Source: Deltaproteobacteria bacterium
Lineage (GTDB): Bacteria; Bdellovibrionota_C; UBA2361; JAAYZI01
Length of the DNA stretch: 6,195 bases
Direction: 5' to 3'
Assembly (NCBI GenBank): GCA_012514925.1
Contig: JAAYZI010000281.1
Coordinates: 1-6,195, forward strand
Shown here: positions 1 to 5,633 of the stretch, piece after piece
How positions within the stretch are numbered: position 1 is the stretch's first letter
How the letters are laid out: every line of letters starts with the position of its first letter
Position numbers and translations under genes: made by a program
Notes under the pieces: generated by a model
The model's database searches: none
What the model saw: the letters and a program-made list of their open reading frames with translations, nothing else
Told to the model about the DNA's origin: nothing

Positions 1-164
1 AGGAAGGCCAGGAAGACCTTAATACCCTCCTCCACTCCAGCTTGCATCAAGATCCCCCCTCTCTGGAGGACCTCCTGGGGAGTCCTTCCCACAAAGAGCC
101 ACGACTGGTCGTGGTCTCCGAAGGCATCCCTTACTCCACCTTTGTGGAGCGTTTCGAATTTTAA
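1..164 (+). CDS. 3' end of a protein of unknown function (partial)
   Basis: This is the last 53 codons of a gene that begins before the window, read from position 3 and ending at TAA 162-164. The residues run from an acidic, leucine-rich stretch (EGQEDLNTLL, then SLEDLLGS) to a hydrophobic strand-like segment and the end (RLVVVSEGIPYSTFVERFEF). The frame starting at position 1 is also open, to 168, but it gives a Trp- and Lys-rich product without protein-like character, so the frame at 3 is preferred. I do not recognise the family and assign no function. The next gene is more than 500 bases away and behind several inverted repeats, so this gene is probably in a separate transcription unit. 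Confidence 0.5.
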   Translation, partial: EGQEDLNTLLHSSLHQDPPSLEDLLGSPSHKEPRLVVVSEGIPYSTFVERFEF

Positions 165-219
165 ATAATGCACCTCCACAGCCACAGTCCTTCCTTTCCT
201 AAAAAATCCTTCCATATCC

Positions 220-274
220 ATAGGCACCTGCTGCCTATCCAGCAGCCCAGCCGCATTACAGCCCGTGCTGGATA
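220..274. repeat. two overlapping, mutually exclusive hairpins
   Basis: The first stem pairs ATAGGCA (220-226) with TGCCTAT (232-238), seven perfect pairs around a 5-base loop. The second pairs TATCCAGCA (236-244) with TGCTGGATA (266-274), nine perfect pairs around a 21-base loop. They share bases 236-238, so in RNA both could not be fully formed at once. Neither is followed by a T run on the + strand. On the - strand a T6 run (complement of 201-206) lies about 13 bases beyond the first stem, too far for a standard terminator. Their position after the partial gene would suit a 3'-end structure, but this is inference. Confidence 0.45.
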
Positions 275-383
275 AGCAGCGCCTTCACATCTACCCGCGT
301 AGCAAAAATATGTACTGATATTACAAAGAGCTTGAACGAAGAGTTATACCATATCACGCTTTGGCGGCCTATTCATACATTTC

Positions 384-431
384 TTGACCCAAAAAGCTGT
401 AAAAAGAGAGAACGCCGAATAAATGGGTCAA
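384..431. repeat. 8-base inverted repeat, TTGACCCA ... TGGGTCAA
   Basis: The arms at 384-391 and 424-431 are perfect reverse complements separated by 32 A-rich bases. The spacing and symmetry could suit a dimeric regulator binding two half-sites, or a stem with a large loop. No known operator is recognised. The left arm contains a TTGACC -35-like hexamer, but no matching -10 box sits at the usual distance. Confidence 0.35.
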
Positions 432-450
432 AAAAACCAATTTGAGACTT

Positions 451-467
451 CGTACGTACGTATAAAT
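451..467 (+). promoter_or_regulatory. CGTACG palindrome next to a TATAAAT box (candidate promoter element)
   Basis: CGTACGTACG (451-460) and TACGTACGTA (453-462) are overlapping self-complementary sequences that run into TATAAAT (461-467), a good -10-like box. The nearest -35-like hexamer, TTGAGA (442-447), is only 13 bases upstream, which is too close for a standard sigma70 promoter. The palindrome could be an operator covering a promoter, but the call rests on motif shape alone. Confidence 0.2.
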
Positions 468-605
468 TGTATCTGATGAAGTGGGTCCGTTCATTTGGGC
501 ATTAAGTTTGGGGAGTACACTGTGTTGTCTGCCCAATTATCAGATACAGAATACGAAATATTCGTACCCAAACCTCGGTGAGGAGCCTACCTTCCCGGCT
601 GGTAG
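468..605 (+). other. candidate structured leader: long stem followed by three hairpins
   Basis: TGTATCTGAT (468-477) is the exact reverse complement of ATCAGATACA (539-548). The stem extends inward by one G-T and one A-T pair (478-479 with 537-538). A second stem of seven perfect pairs, TTGGGCA (495-501) with TGCCCAA (530-536), stacks directly on the right-hand strand, leaving a 15-base bulge (480-494) on the left and a 28-base loop (502-529). Three small hairpins follow: TACGAA/TTCGTA (552-557/561-566), CCTC/GAGG (573-576/580-583) and CTACC/GGTAG (587-591/601-605). The block ends 86 bases before the next gene's start, so it could be a 5' leader RNA. No known riboswitch class is recognised. 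Confidence 0.4.
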
Positions 606-680
606 TTACATTGCCACCATTCAGCTCAAAATTCATTGGCGCAGAATTTGCTAAACCTTAGATCGAGTGTCGAATACAAA

Positions 681-685
681 GGGAG
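681..685 (+). promoter_or_regulatory. ribosome binding site deciding the GTG start at 692
   Basis: GGGAG lies six bases upstream of GTG 692-694. It supports this start over the next in-frame ATG at 716, which would remove the charged N-terminus and part of the signal peptide. Confidence 0.6.
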
Positions 686-691
686 TTCACA

Positions 692-2071
692 GTGAAGAGA
701 GCAACGCATTTATTAATGTCACTAGTAATTTTAATGCTCGGCGGCTATCTATGCTGGCCTGACTCTGCCTTAGCCGAGAGAGCAGTAACGTTGGAGTGGG
801 ACGCCCCAACCACAAATGAAGACCATAGCCCTCTTACGGACCTGGCCGGATACATACTACGGCAGACAAACCCCGGAGGATCTGAGAAAACTACCAACTT
901 AGATTTGAAAAACGGAGAAAGCTTTAAGGTTTCGGGCCTGCTACCCGGAAACACCTACATCTTTGCCGTAGCGGCCGTAGATTTCAGCGGCAACCAGAGC
1001 GCCTGGTCAAATATGCTAAAAGTTGTAATCCCCGCCGCCTCCATTCCCACACCCACACCAGCCCCCACACCGGCTCCGGATGGGGACCATGGATCAATTT
1101 TTCCTCCGACGCCGACGCCCACTCCATCAAAAGATCCCAGGCATTGGCCACCTACCACAGACTTTAACGGCAGTCACACAAGCGATTTGGCGAGCGCCTC
1201 CAAAACCGCCGGAGAGTTCAAGATCTACCTTTCGGACTTAGAGCCAGCCGATGGCACGGTCATAAGCGGAAAGTTTGACGCCTTAGATTTCGGCGCCGGG
1301 ACCGTAGACAAAGTTCGGGGCTTGCAACTCATAACAGCCTCGCCTGCTCGCGCTTCCGCTAAAAAAGGTAAAAGCAAACGTTCTGGTAAAAATTCCAAAA
1401 AGATCTCATGGCAAACAGTAGACCCGTTCTCAGTCGAGAAACGTGACTGGACGACCTTCGGCCGCGCTGATGACAAACCCATCTTTGGGTGCAGTCATGA
1501 GGGCCTGGCTGTTCCAGCGGTGGTGCAGACAGCCACCTCCCAACGGCCCCAGCTCAAATTAAAACTTGCCGTCAAAAAGGCTAAAATCAAACTGCCACTT
1601 GAAACTCGGGAGGTCCTCTGTAGCAGCTCTGCCAGCAGCAATGTTTATGCGCTGTACCAGCGAGGCCGCAAGGTCATGGTGAGAGGCCTTAGCCTAGACG
1701 GCAAAATCACCATGAAAGAAAAGACACCAAAGGGCTTAAAGAAACCACACCTGTTTGTCTTACCCGCCGGCCAACTCGGCCCTGAAACAGTGGGACTAAT
1801 TGGCAAACGTGATAATAAACAGGTTGTAGCGCTTTGGAGCGCCAAGACGCAACGCTGGTTGGAAGATGAACTGCCGCTTAAAGCCGAAGCCGTAAGAGGT
1901 CTGGCGGTTGGAACTCAAGGCACAGAGTACCGCTGGCTTGGAGTCCAGAGAAAAGATCGCCTGGATATCGTAAGCTTTAAGAATTCTACTAACGCCTGGA
2001 CCTCCGATACAGTTGAAGTTGGCAAAGATCTAAAACTAGCCAATCAAGCGCTGCGCTTGCGACGAAAGTGA
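692..2071 (+). CDS. secreted fibronectin type III protein with a degenerate VCBS/FG-GAP-like C-terminal region
   Basis: The 459-residue product begins with a signal peptide: basic MKR, hydrophobic core 7-22, likely cleavage after ALA at residue 28. It should therefore be exported, to the periplasm, cell surface or medium. Residues about 31-114 form a fibronectin type III domain (VTLEWDAP, then LAGYILRQ, then GLLPGNTYIFAVAAVD). A Pro/Thr linker covers about 118-146. The rest resembles worn VCBS/FG-GAP propeller repeats. DFNGSHTSDLA (157-167) aligns with the calcium-loop form DFNGDGxSDLA. FGRADDKPIFGCSHEGLAV (256-274) aligns with FGxxGDxPxxGDxDGDGxTDLAV, with the Asp/Gly loop replaced by CSHEGLAV. 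Residues 222-237 are strongly basic. C267 and C310 could form a disulfide. It starts at GTG behind GGGAG. The role is probably binding or adhesion, by inference; no catalytic motif is visible. The Fn3 call is good and the propeller call is weaker. Confidence 0.75.
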   Translation: MKRATHLLMSLVILMLGGYLCWPDSALAERAVTLEWDAPTTNEDHSPLTDLAGYILRQTNPGGSEKTTNLDLKNGESFKVSGLLPGNTYIFAVAAVDFSGNQSAWSNMLKVVIPAASIPTPTPAPTPAPDGDHGSIFPPTPTPTPSKDPRHWPPTTDFNGSHTSDLASASKTAGEFKIYLSDLEPADGTVISGKFDALDFGAGTVDKVRGLQLITASPARASAKKGKSKRSGKNSKKISWQTVDPFSVEKRDWTTFGRADDKPIFGCSHEGLAVPAVVQTATSQRPQLKLKLAVKKAKIKLPLETREVLCSSSASSNVYALYQRGRKVMVRGLSLDGKITMKEKTPKGLKKPHLFVLPAGQLGPETVGLIGKRDNKQVVALWSAKTQRWLEDELPLKAEAVRGLAVGTQGTEYRWLGVQRKDRLDIVSFKNSTNAWTSDTVEVGKDLKLANQALRLRRK

Positions 2072-2220
2072 TTTAAGATTGGCCTGGATATCTCACCCCC
2101 CACAGCCAAAAGGCAGGCTACGGCCACGGGAGTGGGTTCAAACATCAACTCGAAGATGGGCCACGCCACAATTAATCCCCAAAGTCCCGAGATATATTTT
2201 TTGATTTACAAAATATGGAC

Positions 2221-2250
2221 TGGACAGATCCACAAACAAGCTTACATGAT
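2221..2250 (+). promoter_or_regulatory. candidate sigma70-type promoter for the barrel/MltD-like pair
   Basis: TGGACA (2221-2226, five of six matches to the -35 consensus) lies 18 bases upstream of CATGAT (2245-2250, four of six to the -10). An AT-rich tract at 2191-2215 precedes it, like an UP element. Transcription would begin near 2257, leaving a leader of about 37 bases. No convincing terminator is visible between the preceding gene and this point, so read-through is also possible. Confidence 0.3.
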
Positions 2251-2293
2251 ACCTGTTTAAGAGCCTATTAATGCCTTAACTCTGTAATTGCTG

Positions 2294-3658
2294 ATGATGC
2301 ATCTGCCAGCTAAATCGACCCTCCGGGGCGCCTGGGCCGCCACCTGCGTGCTATTATTATCTGCGTCGTCTGTATTATCTGCCACCTTATTCTGGCCCAA
2401 GACTTCGGCGGCCCAGTCTGAAGATCGGACTAATTTTAGCTTAGATTCGGAGCTGTGGAACAAGCTCAGTTTAGGCCAGTCCCACGGTTTTGACCGCCAA
2501 AGCACCGTTACTGAGCATTTTGATTTTCGCTCCGAGCTTAAATACGAACCCGAGGACGATTATAAAGCCGTGTTGGGCGCTAGAGTTAACGCCTTCTCGG
2601 CTAACGGCGCGGCCGAGAGCTTTGATGCAGATCTGGAGCTTTTTAACGCCTACGCTGAACTTTCAGGATCGGCTTACTCTCTTAAGGCGGGAAACCAGAT
2701 TGTACGCTGGGGCAAGGCTGATGAGATCAGCCCATTAGACAACATCAACCCTGAAGACTTTAGGGATGGGTTTGTAAGACGGCGCACTGATCGCAAACTT
2801 CCTACCCCACTACTGAACCTCGAACTTTTTCAGGAGACAAGCAAACTCCAACTGCTCTATCAGCCTGTGCATGTCCGCTCCAAAATCGATCTCTTTAATA
2901 GCAACTGGGCCTACTTCGGAAGCGAAGCTGAACCGACTGCCGTAAACGAGGATTATTCCCGCTCTTTAGGAAATGGCTCCTACGGCACACGCCTAAGCGG
3001 CACGATCCGAGACTTCGACTATGGCGTAAGTTTTTTAAGCGCGCCAAGCAGCCTACCATCCATCGGGAGCCTGCGCCCTCTCCCAAACATGCCTGCCATC
3101 GATGCCCCTTCATTACCCGAACTGGCGGAGTATGCGCGCCTCACCGGCCAAGAGATTGACTTAAACTACAACCGCCGCCAGATCGTAGGGTTTGACTTCG
3201 AAACGGTGTGGGAAGACTTCGGCTTGCGCGGCGACGTGGCCTATTTCAGCCGGGAGGATTTTTACACCAGCAGGCTAGAAGCTGTGAGTAAACCACTGCT
3301 GCGCTACACTCTCGGCGCAGACTATAGCGGCACCGAGGGAACTTATATCAACCTACAATTCGCGCAGGCTATCATGACGGATTGGGACGAGGATATTCTT
3401 TTCACCAAACGCATCACAAATACTTTTTATACCGAACTGTCGCAGGAGTTTTATGATCATAATCTAAAGGGTGGTATCCGAGGTTCCTACGATATCAACT
3501 TGCGAACTTATTTTTACAACCCTTATCTAGCGCTGAATTTCTGGGACCAGGTGGCCTTCGAGTTTGGATTCGACCTGCCGGGCGGTCCCCAGGATACTCT
3601 AATTGGAACCTATCGCAACAACGAACAAGGCTATCTAATTCTAAAGGGCTACTTCTAA
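2294..3658 (+). CDS. DUF1302-like outer-membrane beta-barrel protein
   Basis: The product has about 454 residues. An in-frame stop (TAA 2285-2287) limits the start to TTG 2288, ATG 2294 or ATG 2297. No Shine-Dalgarno is visible, and the first ATG is chosen. The N-terminus looks like an export signal: basic, then AWAATCVLLLSASSVLSAT, with likely cleavage near TSAAQ about residue 41. The mature part alternates polar and hydrophobic residues as in barrel strands. It carries the block AGNQIVRWGKADEISPLDNI near residues 132-151, followed by NPEDFRDGF, which matches the GxQxxxWG...NPxD signature known from DUF1302-type proteins. It ends in YLILKGYF, a terminal Phe beta-strand typical of substrates of the BAM assembly complex. 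It should be a porin-like barrel; the substrate cannot be read from sequence. The MltD-like gene follows 28 bases later, probably in the same operon. Other porin families are possible. Confidence 0.65.
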   Translation: MMHLPAKSTLRGAWAATCVLLLSASSVLSATLFWPKTSAAQSEDRTNFSLDSELWNKLSLGQSHGFDRQSTVTEHFDFRSELKYEPEDDYKAVLGARVNAFSANGAAESFDADLELFNAYAELSGSAYSLKAGNQIVRWGKADEISPLDNINPEDFRDGFVRRRTDRKLPTPLLNLELFQETSKLQLLYQPVHVRSKIDLFNSNWAYFGSEAEPTAVNEDYSRSLGNGSYGTRLSGTIRDFDYGVSFLSAPSSLPSIGSLRPLPNMPAIDAPSLPELAEYARLTGQEIDLNYNRRQIVGFDFETVWEDFGLRGDVAYFSREDFYTSRLEAVSKPLLRYTLGADYSGTEGTYINLQFAQAIMTDWDEDILFTKRITNTFYTELSQEFYDHNLKGGIRGSYDINLRTYFYNPYLALNFWDQVAFEFGFDLPGGPQDTLIGTYRNNEQGYLILKGYF

Positions 3659-3673
3659 AAGTATAGATCCGTT

Positions 3674-3680
3674 AAAGGAG
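3674..3680 (+). promoter_or_regulatory. strong ribosome binding site for the GTG start at 3687
   Basis: AAAGGAG lies six bases ahead of GTG 3687-3689, within the 28-base gap after the barrel gene. This fixes the start and supports translation from a shared transcript. Confidence 0.7.
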
Positions 3681-3686
3681 CACAAA

Positions 3687-5486
3687 GTGCCACGAAAAAT
3701 CCACAGGACTGCAATGCTGTTAATTTTCTGTCTGGTTGCTGCGGCGTCGGCCCAGCCACAAGCAGAGACGAACCCCAGCTCAGACGCCTCGCAGCTTTTA
3801 GAGCAACGTGTTAATTTTTGGGTTGACGTTTATAGCCGCTACGGCGAACGTAATCTTTTGATTTGCCACCTTGACTATCCCTGGGTCGTCTTTGCAAAAG
3901 CCGTTTCCTCCACGCAGGCGGCAAACACCGTTAGCCGGATCAAATCGGCACTTCGCAAGTTGGCGGCCGGTGGCCCCGCCACGGAAGAGCTGGAGCAGCA
4001 CCTAGAAAACATTTTGGCACAATTGCCTGAAGGCTCTGAGAAGTATCAACGCATCCTTGATAACGATCTCTTTTTAATCCAGGCGGGGCAGCGCGAGCAC
4101 TGGAAAGCGGCGCTGCAGCGGAGTGGACGCTATGAAGCCGCCATCCAGAAAATCTTCGCTGAAGCTGGGCTGCCATCTAATCTCGCGCGCATGCCGCTGA
4201 CGCGCTCTTTCTATGACGAAAGTTTAAATACCGGTACTGCCGCCGGGCTGTGGTTGATGCCGACAGATTTTGCCACACGTTACCTCACAATCGACCCGGC
4301 TCGAGACGAGCGTTTAGACGCCCTTCTGGCAAGCCAAGCCGCTGCTCGCTATTTTAAGGAGGCCTATCAGCAGCTTCAATCTTGGCCTCTGGCAGTAAGC
4401 GCCTTTGGACAGAACCCGGTAAAATTCAAGCAGCTCTTATACGGATTAAAAATTTACAATATCCAAGATCTGATAGACGGCCGGGCGGCTGCAAATTTCG
4501 ATTTTGAAACTAGAAACGCTTACGCCAAGTGGCTCGCTGCCCTTAAACTGTTAGAGTCGCCGTCAAGCTCTGTGAGAAGCGCAAAATCAGAGCCACCTGT
4601 ACAATTAATGGAGGTCCCTCTGGCACATTCCTTTTCGGCAGCTTATATTTCGCGCGAACTGGACCTTACACAGAGCTTACTAAAAAGCCTAAATCCCGCT
4701 CTCACCCCACCGGTCTGGGAAGGTGAACTCAAAATCCCCAAGGGTTACAGACTAAGCCTCCCCCTGCGCCACTTTGCTAACTTAAATGTTTTACGGGTTG
4801 CAGAGCCGGTAGGCGTAGCCGCCAGCCTAGTATATAGCGGGATGACTTACAGGGTGCGTGAAGGAGACACCCTGCTTGCCATCGCCAAAAAGTACGGCAC
4901 CTCATTTAAAGAACTAAAAAAGCTAAACGCATTAAATAGCGGCGCAGTTAAACCCGGACAAGATTTAATCGTAAGGCCCGGAGCCGCTGTGGCGAACGCT
5001 CCATTGCCAGATTCGGCGGCGGTAAGTGAAATGGCGGTGAGTGAAACGGTAGTGAATGAAATGGTAGTGAACGAAATGGTAGTGAACGAAATAGCGGTAA
5101 GTGAAACGGCGGCAAGTGAAATAGCGGTGAATGAAATGGCAGTGACGGATTCTACGAAACGATCTGACCAAGCGGCCGCCCAACCGGAAACAATCAATGC
5201 GCCCATTCAACCCCTCCCGCCTCTCTCTTCCGTCCCGCCCAAGCGCATCGTTCCAGCAGAAGCGGCCAAGCGCGAATCATCAACTCCGTCCTCACCAAAA
5301 CACCCTGAACCTCCTCCCTCCAGCGCCACCACAAAAAGCAGAACCTACCAAGTGCGAAGCGGCGAAACCCTCTGGTCAATCGGCAGAGAGCTAGGCATTT
5401 CGGTAGAGCGACTGAAAAGAAACAATAACCTCACCAGCACACGAGTCGCTCCCGGACAAATCCTGACAATTCCCACCCCAGATTAA
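3687..5486 (+). CDS. MltD-like lytic transglycosylase homologue with two LysM domains, probably catalytically inactive
   Basis: The 599-residue product has a signal peptide (MPRKIHR, hydrophobic core 9-20, likely cleavage after ASA at 22), placing it in the periplasm. Residues about 40-290 follow the MltD-type SLT layout: FWVDVYSRYG, then WKAALQRSGRY and IFAEAGLP, then the core and SWPLAVSAF. The key residues differ. The catalytic Glu of LPxVES is Arg (MPLTRSF, R173). GLWQFMP is shortened to GLWLMP (187-192). AYNxG is replaced by AFGQN (239-243). Residues about 308-360 look like a divergent LysM (LLKSLNPALTPP, LKIPKGYRL). Clear LysM domains lie at 387-431 (YRVREGDTLLAIAKKYG) and 553-596 (YQVRSGETLWSIGRELG). 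Between them are eight 5-residue repeats (445-484) and a Pro/Ser-rich linker. Binding to peptidoglycan is expected from the LysM family; cleavage is doubtful. E178 lies nearby but is off the aligned position. Confidence 0.85.
   Translation: MPRKIHRTAMLLIFCLVAAASAQPQAETNPSSDASQLLEQRVNFWVDVYSRYGERNLLICHLDYPWVVFAKAVSSTQAANTVSRIKSALRKLAAGGPATEELEQHLENILAQLPEGSEKYQRILDNDLFLIQAGQREHWKAALQRSGRYEAAIQKIFAEAGLPSNLARMPLTRSFYDESLNTGTAAGLWLMPTDFATRYLTIDPARDERLDALLASQAAARYFKEAYQQLQSWPLAVSAFGQNPVKFKQLLYGLKIYNIQDLIDGRAAANFDFETRNAYAKWLAALKLLESPSSSVRSAKSEPPVQLMEVPLAHSFSAAYISRELDLTQSLLKSLNPALTPPVWEGELKIPKGYRLSLPLRHFANLNVLRVAEPVGVAASLVYSGMTYRVREGDTLLAIAKKYGTSFKELKKLNALNSGAVKPGQDLIVRPGAAVANAPLPDSAAVSEMAVSETVVNEMVVNEMVVNEIAVSETAASEIAVNEMAVTDSTKRSDQAAAQPETINAPIQPLPPLSSVPPKRIVPAEAAKRESSTPSSPKHPEPPPSSATTKSRTYQVRSGETLWSIGRELGISVERLKRNNNLTSTRVAPGQILTIPTPD
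5019..5138 (+). repeat. eight tandem 15-base units inside the MltD-like gene
   Basis: The units encode [AV][VA][SN]E[MTI] in residues 445-484: AVSEM, AVSET, VVNEM, VVNEM, VVNEI, AVSET, AASEI, AVNEM. Glu is fixed at every fifth residue. The DNA is close to GYGGTAAGTGAAATG, with changes mostly at single bases, which suggests recent expansion. A unit of 15 bases keeps the frame, so copy number could vary without breaking the gene. The segment sits between the LysM domains and probably acts as an acidic spacer. Confidence 0.85.
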
Positions 5487-5567
5487 GCGCGCTTACCCCC
5501 CCAAAAAAAACGTCCATCCTCAAAACCAGGAAGTACCCACACAACGTCGAGGTGGAAAGTCACAATA

Positions 5568-5633
5568 CATTTACTTTGCATTCACTTTGCATTTACTTTG
5601 CATTCACTTTGCATTTACTTTGCATTCACTTTC
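5568..5633. repeat. six tandem 11-base units, CATTYACTTTG, alternating T and C
   Basis: The units start at 5568, 5579, 5590, 5601, 5612 and 5623. The fifth base alternates T, C, T, C, T, C, so the true period is a 22-base dimer. The final unit ends in C instead of G because it is also the first 11 bases of the first large repeat unit. The short array therefore appears to have grown from the leading edge of the large repeat. Confidence 0.95.

Larger units (their letters stand above)
165..691. other. 527-base intergenic region rich in inverted repeats
   Basis: I see no convincing gene on either strand. The stretch holds several perfect inverted repeats, each listed separately: two overlapping hairpins at 220-274, an 8-base pair of arms at 384-391/424-431, a CGTACG-type palindrome at 451-462, and a run of stems at 468-605. 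A weak sigma70-like pair lies close to the next gene: TTGGCG at 636-641, a 16-base spacer, then TTAGAT at 658-663. It matches consensus poorly and is not called as a promoter. No classical terminator (GC-rich stem followed by a T run) is visible after the upstream partial gene. Confidence 0.6.

Noticed and set aside
561..620. Possible cyclic-di-GMP (GEMM-I) riboswitch, from CCAAACC and GGTAG...TTGCCA
   Set aside because: The conserved GACGCAAAGCC core is absent and the stem order does not fit. An Infernal search with the Rfam GEMM model would settle it.
2134..2143. GGGTTCAAAC, resembling a tRNA T-loop
   Set aside because: No T-stem, anticodon arm or acceptor stem can be formed around it.
4847..5206. 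119-codon open frame on the - strand with ISFTT repeats
   Set aside because: It is the antisense shadow of the 15-base repeats and LysM region of the MltD-like gene, which has a clear start, ribosome site and domains.
5485..5510. AAGCGCGCTT palindrome followed by C7 and A8, as a terminator
   Set aside because: The palindrome has no loop space and the tail is A, not T, on the + strand. On the - strand the T run comes before, and is separated from, the palindrome.
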